Part shown: piece after piece, positions 1 through 7,075 of the stretch
Numbering within the stretch: the first letter of the stretch is position 1
How the letters are laid out: every line of letters starts with the position of its first letter
NCBI GenBank assembly: GCA_900552705.1
Contig: USAX01000042.1
Span: 1 to 13,264, forward strand
DNA length: 13,264 nucleotides
Direction: 5' to 3'
Origin: an uncultured Collinsella sp.
GTDB taxonomy: Bacteria; Actinomycetota; Coriobacteriia; Coriobacteriales; Coriobacteriaceae
Notes under the pieces: generated by a model
What the model was told of the DNA's origin: nothing
What the model saw: only the letters and a program-made list of their open reading frames with translations
The model's database searches: none
Position numbers and translations under genes: made by a program

Positions 1-100
1 TCTAAAGGATGGGCAAGCAACATCCAACACGAAAGCGCGGGCTCCCCTTCCGGGCTTCTCGAGGGTCATCTGGGATGAATGGGGAAAGAAAGGGGTCCGT
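1..100 (+). other. Leader upstream of the first secreted-protein gene
   Basis: These 100 bases have no complete gene. A TAA at 3-5 could be the stop of an upstream gene whose body lies outside the window; this cannot be tested here. A short imperfect direct repeat (CGGGCTYC-like, twice between about 38 and 58) is visible. I see no convincing -35/-10 pair, which fits the first gene being an internal member of a longer operon. AAAGGGG at 89-95 is the ribosome binding site for the gene at 101. Confidence 0.4.
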
Positions 101-853
101 ATGGATACCAAGGCATTAAAGAAGCAGATGGGCGCCGCCATCGCCATGGTTCTCGTGGCAGCCGTAGCCCTCGGCTCCGCCACCTTCGCATGGTTTGTGA
201 GCAACAACGAGGTTACCGCTAAAACGACGGGCGTGAAGGCGCAGTCCAATACGGCATTCATGAGCATCGAATACAAGAAGACTGCAATCGGCACTACGAC
301 GACCAATAACGTTGACTGGACCGATTCTGAGGTTGCTCTTTACCCTGCCGAGGTTCAATCCGATGGCGCCACAGCTCCGGCCCCGAAGTTCGTGACTGCA
401 TATGGCACCACGACGACCAATGGCGCCAGGAAAGGTGACTACACCGAAGTTGGCGATGCCGCTAAGGCTGTGACGGATAAATATGCTGTAGGCGAAGCGA
501 ATAATTACAGCATCAGCTCTGCTGGCGTCGATCTTAGCGACCTTAAGATTGATAAGATTGATGTTACTACGGGCGCCGATAAGGGCTTGAAGGATGCAAT
601 TCGCGTTCTTGTCGTTGGTCCTGATAACTGGCAAGTTTGGGGTCCTGACGGAAAGAAGCTCGAGGGCACTACCGATAAGGCTCTTGCCGCCAAGGTTGCC
701 AAAGATGCCGATACCCATGTGAGCGTGTACGTCTACTACGATGGCAATGATGTCGCCGTGACCACTGCTAATCTGGAAAAGATTCTCGACTCCGTTGGCG
801 TTACGATTCAGTTCAGCGCCACTCAGCCTACGACGGTTTCTGCCGGGGCATAA
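101..853 (+). CDS. Secreted protein with SipW/TasA-like signal peptide (paralogue A)
   Basis: Predicted exported protein of 250 aa. Residues 1-9 are basic (K4, K7, K8), residues 12-27 form a hydrophobic alanine/valine-rich core, and the core ends in A-T-F-A-W-F at 27-32. This matches the pattern of substrates of SipW-type signal peptidases (TasA-like), where cleavage falls next to such a motif; cleavage near A30 is inferred. The mature part is rich in Thr, Ala, Asp and Lys with alternating beta-like segments, and has no cysteine. It has an A-L-Y-P motif near residue 80 and a C-terminal V-S-V-Y-V-Y-Y-D-G segment, which aligns by position with the W-L-E-G-x-D-x-D-C signature of its paralogues but lacks the Trp and Cys. 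The start is set by AAAGGGG five bases before the ATG, although the frame stays open upstream. A hairpin follows, then a paralogue. The function is unknown; a surface or matrix structural role is an inference. Confidence 0.85.
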   Translation: MDTKALKKQMGAAIAMVLVAAVALGSATFAWFVSNNEVTAKTTGVKAQSNTAFMSIEYKKTAIGTTTTNNVDWTDSEVALYPAEVQSDGATAPAPKFVTAYGTTTTNGARKGDYTEVGDAAKAVTDKYAVGEANNYSISSAGVDLSDLKIDKIDVTTGADKGLKDAIRVLVVGPDNWQVWGPDGKKLEGTTDKALAAKVAKDADTHVSVYVYYDGNDVAVTTANLEKILDSVGVTIQFSATQPTTVSAGA

Positions 854-877
854 GCCATATTGAAGCATTTGCTTAAT

Positions 878-910
878 AACGGGGTTCGGCGCAAGGCGCT
901 GCGCCCCGTT
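878..910 (+). terminator. Intergenic hairpin between two paralogues, attenuator or weak terminator
   Basis: AACGGGG (878-884) pairs with CCCCGTT (904-910). After a two-base internal mismatch, CGGCGC pairs with GCGCTG (one G-U) around a three-base AAG loop. The stem is strong but is followed by AGTCTTATC rather than a T run. It may therefore be a partial terminator, or a stabilising or processing hairpin that sets the ratio of the two flanking secreted proteins. Confidence 0.55.
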
Positions 911-949
911 AGTCTTATCGACCGAATTGCAACAAGGAAACAACTTCGT

Positions 950-1906
950 ATGTCATCGCGCGTGAAGCAACTCAAAAAACAGTTAGCCGTTTCCGCCATT
1001 TCGGTGGTCATGGCGTGCGTTGCTTTAGGCTCGGCAACATATGCGTGGTTCGCATTCAATAACACCGTCTTCGCCAGAACGGCAGCCGTGACGGCTATGG
1101 CCAATGGCATGACGCTGCAAATTGTTGCGGGCACAACGCCCGACCACGGCAAGGACAACGATACGGTTGCGTTCGATAGTACGACCGCCCATGAAATCAG
1201 CCCTTCTTCGACCGATGATGCCAAAACGTGGTTCGTTCCCGCGTCGTGGGGCGATGGAGCCTTGGTTACGTCGTACCAACTCGCCAATGGGCTCGACGCG
1301 GCAACGGGCAAATATACCGTAGGCGGCAAGACCTTTTACGCGTATAACGTAAGCACCTATACGGTTTACACCGTGCGTGACACGGGCATTGCCGATGTCT
1401 ATTTGGACGGTTCGGCCGATGAGGGTGCTATTTCTGTAACCTCGAATGGGCAGCCGCTGAACGATAAGGTTGCGCGCAGCATGCGCATCGGCATCTCGAC
1501 GGTTGACGCTCAGGGCAACGAGACGTTGAAAGTTGTCTATGCTCCAAGCGAGCCCGCCGGATCGGGCAACGATGCGTACTCGAGGCAGAATGGCATTGCG
1601 GGCTGGACGGCGGTTGCCGACGCTTCGAGTACAAAGGTCGCAACGTATAAGCATTTGTTCGGTACGACGTATGTTGACCAAAATGGCGGTAACTGGGCTG
1701 CGACAAAAAGCGGCAAAAACTTCGATGCGCCCGTGGAAAATCCAGCGGCGCTTGCCACACATGTTGACTACAATGGCGTAATTTTGAAGGTCTATATTTG
1801 GCTCGAGGGCACCGACGCCGATTGCGTTAATACGGCTGCGAGCGCTGTCGATGAGGGTCTTTCCTACGACGTAACCCTGCGAATGGTTGGCACGAATTCG
1901 CAATAA
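950..1906 (+). CDS. Secreted protein with SipW/TasA-like signal peptide (paralogue B)
   Basis: Predicted exported protein of 318 aa. The n-region is basic (R4, K6, K9, K10), the hydrophobic core runs from about 12 to 28, and it ends in A-T-Y-A-W-F at 29-34. The mature region is Thr/Ser/Asp-rich and probably mostly beta. Near the C-terminus lies Y-I-W-L-E-G-T-D-A-D-C (W284, E286, D289, C292), the signature shared with the remnant that follows and with the second cluster. I chose the ATG at 950 over the in-frame ATG at 860 because 860 would place about 30 residues ahead of the signal peptide, would translate through the intergenic hairpin, and lacks a good ribosome site, whereas AAGGAAA precedes 950. 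It is probably co-transcribed with the gene at 101 and shares the terminator at 2093. The role is unknown; an extracellular structural protein is the most economical guess. Confidence 0.85.
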   Translation: MSSRVKQLKKQLAVSAISVVMACVALGSATYAWFAFNNTVFARTAAVTAMANGMTLQIVAGTTPDHGKDNDTVAFDSTTAHEISPSSTDDAKTWFVPASWGDGALVTSYQLANGLDAATGKYTVGGKTFYAYNVSTYTVYTVRDTGIADVYLDGSADEGAISVTSNGQPLNDKVARSMRIGISTVDAQGNETLKVVYAPSEPAGSGNDAYSRQNGIAGWTAVADASSTKVATYKHLFGTTYVDQNGGNWAATKSGKNFDAPVENPAALATHVDYNGVILKVYIWLEGTDADCVNTAASAVDEGLSYDVTLRMVGTNSQ

Positions 1907-2066
1907 AGCTACGGCTTTCGCTAACGGCACGAACATGAAGGTTGCCGTTTGGATAGAAGGCGCCGACAACGATTGCCAGAATATGTCTGGCCTCGACGTT
2001 GGCGAAGGAATCCCGACCTTTGATGTAACGGTTAGCCTGGTCGGCATCGTGCCTGATTCCAAGTAG
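1907..2066 (+). pseudogene. C-terminal remnant of a third secreted paralogue
   Basis: Immediately after the stop of the preceding gene, in the next reading frame (codons starting at 1908), about 52 codons run to TAG at 2064-2066. The peptide includes A-N-G-T-N-M-K-V-A-V-W-I-E-G-A-D-N-D-C, which aligns with N-G-V-I-L-K-V-Y-I-W-L-E-G-T-D-A-D-C of paralogue B, followed by a matching F-D-V-T-V-S-L-V-G end. There is no signal peptide, start codon or ribosome site. The similarity begins almost exactly at the stop codon of paralogue B, so this looks like the tail of a third gene whose front was lost by deletion, possibly by recombination between paralogues. It is probably not translated. Confidence 0.75.
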
Positions 2067-2092
2067 ACTTAAGCCGCCAGCTAAATATGCCT

Positions 2093-2126
2093 AAAAGGGG
2101 CCGCTTCAATCGAAGCGGCCCCTTTT
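2093..2126 (+). terminator. Strong intrinsic terminator of secreted-protein cluster 1
   Basis: A perfect 15-bp stem: AAAAGGGGCCGCTTC (2093-2107) pairs with GAAGCGGCCCCTTTT (2112-2126) around the four-base loop AATC. The A run on one side and T run on the other let it act in both directions. Confidence 0.93.
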
Positions 2127-2150
2127 GTGTGGCTGTCTGGTGCAAACACT

Positions 2151-2181
2151 TTGTCGCATATCGCTCGGGATCGGCGATAAT
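2151..2181 (+). promoter_or_regulatory. Possible promoter of the HNH gene
   Basis: TTGTCG (2151-2156) and GATAAT (2176-2181) are separated by 19 bases, slightly longer than usual. They lie after the upstream terminator and about 30 bases before the start codon. The -10 is good and the -35 is only fair. Confidence 0.35.
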
Positions 2182-2211
2182 GTGGGGAACTGTTCTTTCT
2201 GGAGGTTCCTT

Positions 2212-3294
2212 ATGGACGGCATTGCTTCTAGTGTTCCGCTGATTGCTCAGCCGAGTTATGACCGCGCTTGTAGCCTTGTGCCGTCTGAGTATGTTTTGGC
2301 TTGGGAGTGGTTCTTGCGCGAGGAACAGCGTGGCGAGATTTGGGAAAAACTACCTCATAACATTAAAGCTGATAGCCCCCAGTATCCTTATCGCATGACG
2401 ATTGGCTCTGAGACCTTTTGCGTTTCTCGTCAATCAGGTATTTATTGGCCGGGTCGTGGACGCATCAAGCACCCTGTGGAAAAGACCTTTGCGCTTTCGG
2501 TGCATAGCTCTATAAGTGGGAGCTATTCCGATGTTCCCCCGCTCTATCTTGAGGACGGCACGTGGGTGTTCAAGTATTCATTGCAAAGTGCTTCGGTCGA
2601 AAGCTGGCGCAACCAGCGCTACAACGAAAAAATGATCAACTGCATGGAGTGTGGCGTTCCCGTTGGCGTGTTCTTTGCAACAAGCGCTGGCTACAAGGTG
2701 CTAGGCCTAGCATTCGTTGAACGCTACGAGCCGGAGAACAACTGGTTTGTGTTGCATGGCCCCGTCCATAAGGGTGGACCCGATGCGCGGTTCTTCCCCG
2801 ATATGAGCTACATGAAGGAGGCTCCGGTCGCGGCGGAGTTTTCTGGCGCTCCGGCGAGCGACGATGAAAAGGTTCGCTACGCGCTGCGTCGTGAACGAAT
2901 CGGCCAGCAGCGTTTCCGCAATCAGCTCTTTGAGGCCTATACCGGTCGATGTGCCGTCTCGGGTTGCAATGTCGGCGAGGCGCTCGAAGCCGTGCATATC
3001 GAGAATTACTCGGGTCCCAAGTCGCAGGTTGTCAGCAATGGCATCCTGCTGCGCCGCGATTTACACGCGCTGTTCGATGCTCATCTGATTTCGTTCGAAC
3101 TGGTGCGCGGTGACTATCAACTTTGCGGGTCGTACCTTCTGCAGCATACGGACTATGCAGCATTTGCAGGGTCGGCATTGCGCGAGCCGGACGAGCATCG
3201 CTTGCGACCCAACGCTCGATTCCTCGAAGCCCACCGCACCGAGTTCGATTTCTCGGAATCGCGACGTCGGGCGGAAGCTGTTGCTCCGTATTAA
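2212..3294 (+). CDS. HNH_2-type endonuclease-domain protein
   Basis: A 360-aa protein with a C-terminal HNH-like module. Visible elements are C247-A-V-S-G-C252, then E-A-V-H262-I-E-N-Y-S-G, then S-N276-G-I-L-L-R-R-D-L-H285-A-L-F-D289. This order (Cys pair, His, Asn, His) matches the HNH_2 family (PF13391-like), which usually reads C-x4/5-C, A-H-I, N-G-L-L-L and D-L-H-x-L-F-D. H262, N276 and H285 are the likely metal or catalytic residues. Residues 1-200 do not match a domain I can name; aromatic and beta-rich stretches suggest a DNA- or modification-recognition domain, as in many restriction-like HNH proteins. The start at 2212 has GGAGG six bases upstream; an in-frame ATG at 2125 would start inside the terminator. 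It is a single gene between two terminated units. No methyltransferase is adjacent, so a modification-dependent or defence role is only a possibility. Confidence 0.85.
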   Translation: MDGIASSVPLIAQPSYDRACSLVPSEYVLAWEWFLREEQRGEIWEKLPHNIKADSPQYPYRMTIGSETFCVSRQSGIYWPGRGRIKHPVEKTFALSVHSSISGSYSDVPPLYLEDGTWVFKYSLQSASVESWRNQRYNEKMINCMECGVPVGVFFATSAGYKVLGLAFVERYEPENNWFVLHGPVHKGGPDARFFPDMSYMKEAPVAAEFSGAPASDDEKVRYALRRERIGQQRFRNQLFEAYTGRCAVSGCNVGEALEAVHIENYSGPKSQVVSNGILLRRDLHALFDAHLISFELVRGDYQLCGSYLLQHTDYAAFAGSALREPDEHRLRPNARFLEAHRTEFDFSESRRRAEAVAPY

Positions 3295-3412
3295 GCGGGT
3301 GCTGCCTGTCGCAGTCCAATCATGTCGATTGATCGGATCGCATCGCGCCGCATCGAGAGCTGCGCGATCCTGTCATCCTCTCCTCAACAGCTAAAACGGG
3401 AAAGGGGAGACC

Positions 3413-3694
3413 ATGGGATGGCGAAGTGATATCGCACGAGGCGTGTACGGAAACCTACCGCGAGCGTTAATGGACCGGAGTCTGTTTCCACTCGTCGAGG
3501 CCACCTGCGGCCAAATCTGTCTGTCCTGCCCTCGCTGTGGCGCAGACCTCCCATGCCTAGACATCAGTTTCATCGACACCCGCGACAAACATGCTGTCGA
3601 CCCGCGGGCTCGAACAGGCCTGCGTCTTCTAGTCTATCCTCAGCAATGCCCAACTTGCGGATGTGCCATTGCCTATGACGATGCGGAGTCATAG
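3413..3694 (+). CDS. Small zinc-ribbon protein, function unknown
   Basis: A 93-aa protein with two C-x2-C knuckles, C39-P-R-C42 and C79-P-T-C82, about 37 residues apart; this is the layout of a zinc ribbon. Further cysteines lie at 32, 36, 48 and 84. GGGGAG three bases before the ATG serves as a ribosome site. No membrane segment or signal peptide is visible, so it is probably cytoplasmic. It lies 118 bases after the HNH gene with no terminator between that I can see, so co-transcription is possible. I do not recognise the family. The regular knuckles and the ribosome site argue for a real gene over a chance frame. Confidence 0.6.
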   Translation: MGWRSDIARGVYGNLPRALMDRSLFPLVEATCGQICLSCPRCGADLPCLDISFIDTRDKHAVDPRARTGLRLLVYPQQCPTCGCAIAYDDAES

Positions 3695-3743
3695 CTTCGA
3701 CGACCAAATTGCCAGTCCACAAAATCAAGTGGTCCGACATGCG

Positions 3744-3791
3744 GTGCGCTACGCCCACAGCGCTCCGATGGGGAACATGTGGGCATCGCAC
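3744..3791. repeat. Imperfect inverted repeat in the gap before the GntR gene
   Basis: GTGCG (3744-3748) and GCCCACA (3753-3759) pair with TGTGGGC (3778-3784) and CGCAC (3787-3791), with a small internal loop and an 18-base apical loop. No T run follows, so it is not a standard terminator. It is the only clear structure in the 233-base gap 3695-3927 apart from the promoter and operator at its end. Confidence 0.4.
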
Positions 3792-3871
3792 TCGGCATAC
3801 TATGCTTCGCACTTCCTTATTTCTGTAAAGGGTTTTCTCCAAGTAATTAGAAAATGGCAACGCATATGAAG

Positions 3872-3902
3872 CTGACGGAAAGTCAATACATGTATTATTA
3901 CA
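3872..3902 (+). promoter_or_regulatory. Promoter and operator of the GntR regulator gene
   Basis: CTGACG (3872-3877) and TATTAC (3896-3901), 18 bases apart, form a plausible promoter. Overlapping its spacer and -10 is ACATGTATTATTACAA (3888-3903), which differs by one base from ACATGTATTAATACAA in the operator before the deglycase gene. It also contains the perfect palindrome AATACATGTATT at 3885-3896. The shared sequence indicates that the regulator represses its own gene. Confidence 0.55.
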
Positions 3903-3927
3903 AGTATCAGGCTGTCAGGAGGTAATA

Positions 3928-4644
3928 ATGGAGGAAAAGCCGCTATATCTTCAGGTTGAAGAACGTTTAAGGGCGAATATTGAATCGGGTGCTTGGGGGC
4001 CTGGTGAGCAAGTCCCGGGAGAACAGATATTGTGCAAGCAGCTTGGCGTCAGCCGCGTGACGCTGCGACACGCATTGTCGAATCTTGTAAATGAAGGCTT
4101 GATGGTAAAAGAGCATGGGCGAGGCACGTTCGTTGCAGATAAAGAAAATGCGACTGTTGCTTCTGACGGAAATGCACGTTCTTCCGTCAGCTTCTCCAAT
4201 CTTTGCCGATTGCAGGGAAAGGAGCCGTCTGCACGGATTGTATCCGCCTCTCTTGAAGCGGATTGCCCAAAGGAAGTGGCTTCATTCCTGGGCTTAGACA
4301 ATTCGCCTGCTTTTAAGCTCTGTCGCGTTAGGTTTTCTGATGGTAGGCCGGTGCTGTCCGAAACCAATTACTTTCGAGCCTCCTTCGCGTTCTTGGCTGA
4401 ACACGATCTCGAAGGGTCTTTATACGAACTTTTACAGCACCATGGTGTGATGCCAGGGGAGCTTACTCGTCGTATAGGAATTGTCTATGCGGACGATCGT
4501 GACGCTGAGCTCCTCAAAGTCGACCTTGGTTCGGCTCTGCTATTCAATAGATCCTTCGTTAAAGATTCGGAAGGGCATCCGCTGCATGTTGCCGATCAGC
4601 ATGCCATTGCCGACGATCCGGGACTATATCAGTTTTACGCATAA
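3928..4644 (+). CDS. GntR-family (HutC-type, UTRA domain) transcriptional regulator
   Basis: A 238-aa DNA-binding repressor. Residues 5-72 form the winged helix-turn-helix typical of GntR proteins, with P-L-Y-L-Q-V-E-E-R-L at the front, V-P-G-E-Q-I-L-C-K-Q-L-G-V-S-R-V-T-L-R as the recognition segment, and H-G-R-G-T-F-V as the wing. Residues from about 95 to 235 fit a UTRA effector domain, the HutC/FrlR type that usually binds a phosphorylated sugar or amino-sugar. AGGAGG five bases before the ATG sets the start. It sits directly upstream of the deglycase/PTS operon with its own terminator, and near-identical operator sequences lie before both units. It therefore most likely controls itself and the operon, with the sugar-amine 6-phosphate as inducer (inferred). 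Length is normal for the family. Confidence 0.93.
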   Translation: MEEKPLYLQVEERLRANIESGAWGPGEQVPGEQILCKQLGVSRVTLRHALSNLVNEGLMVKEHGRGTFVADKENATVASDGNARSSVSFSNLCRLQGKEPSARIVSASLEADCPKEVASFLGLDNSPAFKLCRVRFSDGRPVLSETNYFRASFAFLAEHDLEGSLYELLQHHGVMPGELTRRIGIVYADDRDAELLKVDLGSALLFNRSFVKDSEGHPLHVADQHAIADDPGLYQFYA

Positions 4645-4667
4645 AAGCGCCTACCGCTTACGACTCT

Positions 4668-4700
4668 AAACTGCCGTTCACGGGAAAGCGGCAGTTTTTT
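4668..4700 (+). terminator. Intrinsic terminator after the GntR gene
   Basis: AAACTGCCG (4668-4676) pairs with CGGCAGTTT (4689-4697). Inside, TTC pairs with GAA around ACGG with an AG bulge. The stem ends in six T. The T run ends one base before the next promoter's -35, so the two units are insulated in very little space. Confidence 0.9.
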
Positions 4701-4701
4701 C

Positions 4702-4729
4702 TTGACTCCATTTTGGCGGGAATTATTCT
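4702..4729 (+). promoter_or_regulatory. Promoter of the deglycase/PTS operon
   Basis: TTGACT (4702-4707) and TATTCT (4724-4729), spaced 16 bases apart. Transcription should start near 4736, inside the operator that follows. Confidence 0.65.
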
Positions 4730-4732
4730 GTA

Positions 4733-4762
4733 ATTAATACATGTAGTAGGACATGTATTAAT
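4733..4762. promoter_or_regulatory. Operator: 12-bp perfect inverted repeat for the GntR regulator
   Basis: ATTAATACATGT (4733-4744) and ACATGTATTAAT (4751-4762) are exact reverse complements separated by AGTAGG. The right side also contains the palindrome TGTATTAATACA (4754-4765), whose GT...TA...AC form fits GntR-type operators. It begins four bases after the -10, a position where a bound repressor would block initiation. The related copy at 3888-3903 lies in the regulator's own promoter. Confidence 0.8.
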
Positions 4763-4777
4763 ACAAAAGGAGTAGCC

Positions 4778-5746
4778 ATGAAAGAAGAGAACATCGTCCA
4801 GGATCTGCTCACCAAGGATTTCCATCCTAAGAACGTTTATTTTGTTGCATGCGGTGGGTCCCTCCTTGCTCAGTATCCGGCTTTCTACCTGATTCAGCGC
4901 GAAGGCAAGGGCATCGATGCCCAGCTGATTACGAGCAACGAATTTGTCCATGCCACCCCGAAGGCTCTGGATGAGAACTCCATTGCCGTGTTCTGCTCGC
5001 TCTCGGGAACCCCCGAGACTATGGTGGCGACCGAGGTCGCGAAAAATGCAGGGGCGGTTACGATTGCCTATTGCCATGACCCCAATGCCGATATGAGCAA
5101 GATTGCTGATTACCACGTCCCCTTCAACACGATCTTTAATCCCGAGACTAAATACATGGAGAGCAACGCCGCTCCTATTCTCAAGCTCGCCTTTGAGATT
5201 CTCGCTGCTTTCGATGGCTATGAGCATCTGAACGACGCTAACGCGGCGTTTGATATGCTGCAGGACGTTGTGAATGAGGTCGTTCGTTATATCGAGCCCC
5301 GCGCGCAAGAGTTTGCCCGTTTGCACAAGGACGACAAGATTATCGTACCGCTTGCTGGCGGCCCTGCCCTGGGTGTCGGCTATGGTTTCTCCATCTGCAG
5401 CTTGATGGAGATGCAATGGGTCCATGCGCCCCTCATCAATACCGGCGAGTTCTTCCATGGGCCGTTTGAGATTGTGGACCGAACTACTCCCTTCGTTCTG
5501 TTTATGAGCGATGGCCGAAATCGTTCCAACGATGAGCGTGCAAAGAAGTTCCTTGATGAATATGCCGACCGGGTCACGGTGCTGGATGCGAAGGAACTCT
5601 ATATCAATCAATTCCCGGCAAGTGTCTGCGAGTTCTTCAATCACTTTGTGTTTGATGCGGCACAGCGTAGGCTCCTGTCTGCACTCGGGGATATCAGGAA
5701 ACACGATCTGATGACGCGCCGTTATATGTGGCATGTCGAGTATTAA
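4778..5746 (+). CDS. SIS-domain fructosamine/glucosamine-adduct 6-phosphate deglycase (FrlB-like)
   Basis: A 322-aa cytoplasmic enzyme with two SIS sugar-isomerase folds. It resembles E. coli FrlB as I recall that sequence: V-Y-F-V-A-C-G-G-S-L at about 20-29, S-L-S-G-T-P-E-T at about 73-80 (phosphosugar-binding Ser/Thr loop), L-M-E-M-Q-W-V-H, then G-E224-F-F-H227-G-P-F-E-I-V, and an R-R-Y-M-x3-V-E-Y end. FrlB-type enzymes cleave a 6-phosphorylated Amadori product (such as fructoselysine 6-phosphate) to a hexose 6-phosphate and the free amine, with the conserved Glu and His in or near the active site. It is the first gene of the operon, with AAGGAG before the ATG and the operator just upstream, and is followed by PTS genes that would deliver the phosphorylated substrate. 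The exact adduct (fructose- or glucose-linked; lysine, asparagine or other amine) cannot be read from the sequence. A GlmS-like transferase is unlikely because there is no glutaminase domain. Confidence 0.88.
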   Translation: MKEENIVQDLLTKDFHPKNVYFVACGGSLLAQYPAFYLIQREGKGIDAQLITSNEFVHATPKALDENSIAVFCSLSGTPETMVATEVAKNAGAVTIAYCHDPNADMSKIADYHVPFNTIFNPETKYMESNAAPILKLAFEILAAFDGYEHLNDANAAFDMLQDVVNEVVRYIEPRAQEFARLHKDDKIIVPLAGGPALGVGYGFSICSLMEMQWVHAPLINTGEFFHGPFEIVDRTTPFVLFMSDGRNRSNDERAKKFLDEYADRVTVLDAKELYINQFPASVCEFFNHFVFDAAQRRLLSALGDIRKHDLMTRRYMWHVEY

Positions 5747-5789
5747 ACGCCTGGTTTTATCGACTCGCTTTTAGGAATGGGTGACAATT

Positions 5790-6260
5790 ATGATCGTCGC
5801 AACGAGGGTGGATGAGAGACTTGTCCATGGACAGGTTGCCGTATCTTGGCTGTCTGCATTAGGGGCTGATTGCATTCTTGTCGCAAATGACGAGGTTGCT
5901 GCAGATGATGCTCAACGCGCAATACTGAAAATGGCAAAGCCGTCTGGATGCAAGCTTGTGATAAAAGGACTTGATGATTCGATTGCGGCGATCAGAAGTG
6001 GCATAACGGACAAATATCGTCTGTTTATAGTCGTCAAAACCGTAAAAGATGCTTGCCTTCTCGCTCAAGGGTGCCCAGATATCAAGGCAATTAATCTGGG
6101 AAACGTCATACCGAGAGAGGGAACGCGACAAATTAGTCGGTGCGTTTACGTTTCTCCGGACGAAGAGAAGAGCCTTGTTGCGCTTGTTGAGGCGGGAGTC
6201 GATGTCGTAATTCGGAGTTTGCCAGGAGATAAGGCATTACGACTGACGGAGGCTCTATAG
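5790..6260 (+). CDS. PTS mannose/fructose/sorbose-family EIIB component
   Basis: A 156-aa cytoplasmic phosphocarrier that takes phosphate from EIIA and passes it to the sugar during uptake. The N-terminus reads M-I-V-A-T-R-V-D-E-R-L-V-H13-G-Q-V, the standard family signature with the phosphorylated His at 13. The rest fits a single EIIB domain of normal length, including the N-L-G-N-V region near residue 105. The ATG at 5790 gives this canonical N-terminus, with GGTGA five bases upstream. A GTG at 5781 in the same frame would add three residues and has a poorer site. It follows the deglycase by 43 bases without a terminator, and the EIIC gene follows 44 bases later. The EIIA domain is neither fused to it nor encoded in this operon. 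Confidence 0.92.
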   Translation: MIVATRVDERLVHGQVAVSWLSALGADCILVANDEVAADDAQRAILKMAKPSGCKLVIKGLDDSIAAIRSGITDKYRLFIVVKTVKDACLLAQGCPDIKAINLGNVIPREGTRQISRCVYVSPDEEKSLVALVEAGVDVVIRSLPGDKALRLTEAL

Positions 6261-6304
6261 GCCTTTAGCGCGGACAGATATTTGTGCTAAGGAGAGGGGA
6301 TGCA

Positions 6305-7075
6305 ATGGACATTCTGTTGATCTTTCTTATTTCATGCTTTAGCTATTCGAATTGGTTTCTTGGTAAATCAATGCTTGATAGACCCCTGATAACGGGAACA
6401 ATTGTGGGTCTCGCATTCGGTGATTTGGCAAGTGGCTGTATTATCGGCGCCACGATTGAGCTGGCTCTTATGGGCGCTCAGGGAATCGGAGCAGCTGCGC
6501 CTCCTGACGTGATTTCCGGTGGCATTTTGGGCACTGCGTTTGCGGTCATTTCCCATTCAGATGCTGGCGCCGGCGTTGCTTTGGCAATCCCAATTTCAAT
6601 GCTCGGAATGGTAATCAGGAATTTTTGCTACATCGTTCTGATTCCTCTTATTAATCGCGCCGCCGATGGATATGCCGAACGAGGAGACGTTGACGGGGTG
6701 TGCAGGACCCATCTTATCTCTAGCTTCTTTGGGTTCATTATTCCCCAGGCGCTGTATGTGACCGCAGCTTATGCGCTGGGTGCTCCGGTTATGGAAGGTG
6801 TCCTTGCGGCTATTCCCGAATTTGTCCAGCATGGCTTGACGGTTGCCGCAGGCATTTTGCCCGCCCTCGGCTTTGTCATTCTGCTTAGGACCATCATGGA
6901 CCGGAAGTTGTTGCCTTATTTGATTTTTGGATTCGTTCTCAGTGCGTATCTGGGCTTGCCAATTTTGGGTGTTTCGCTCATCGCCGCCGGAATTGTGCTG
7001 TTGATGGTATTTAAAGATCGCGAATCCGCTGCCGCTGTTACGGCTTCTGTGGAAGGAGACGACGATGAGTTCTAA
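6305..7075 (+). CDS. PTS mannose/fructose/sorbose-family EIIC component
   Basis: A 256-aa integral membrane permease subunit of a mannose-family PTS. It has many hydrophobic segments and the family motif R-P-L-I-T-G-T-I-V-G-L near residue 25, where the entering helix meets the first conserved loop. G-A-T-I-E-L-A-L-M-G and A-A-P-P-D-V-I-S-G-G-I-L-G-T-A-F follow, typical of EIIC proteins of the AgaC/ManY type. The ATG at 6305 is preceded by GGAGAGGGGA; a GTG at 6284 in frame would place the ribosome site inside the coding region, so I rejected it. The last 11 bases overlap the EIID start, so the two subunits, which form one membrane complex, are probably translationally coupled. Substrate specificity is inferred from the neighbouring deglycase. 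Confidence 0.92.
   Translation: MDILLIFLISCFSYSNWFLGKSMLDRPLITGTIVGLAFGDLASGCIIGATIELALMGAQGIGAAAPPDVISGGILGTAFAVISHSDAGAGVALAIPISMLGMVIRNFCYIVLIPLINRAADGYAERGDVDGVCRTHLISSFFGFIIPQALYVTAAYALGAPVMEGVLAAIPEFVQHGLTVAAGILPALGFVILLRTIMDRKLLPYLIFGFVLSAYLGLPILGVSLIAAGIVLLMVFKDRESAAAVTASVEGDDDEF

Noticed and set aside
860..949. Upstream in-frame start for paralogue B
   Set aside because: It would add about 30 residues encoded by the intergenic hairpin before a normal signal peptide.
116..2062. Long minus-strand open frames opposite secreted-protein cluster 1
   Set aside because: No ribosome sites or domains; explained by codon bias of the plus-strand genes, which have signal peptides and paralogues.
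4658..5734. Minus-strand open frame of 358 codons opposite the deglycase gene
   Set aside because: The plus strand has a clear FrlB-like protein with promoter, operator and ribosome site; the antisense frame has none of these and no recognisable family.
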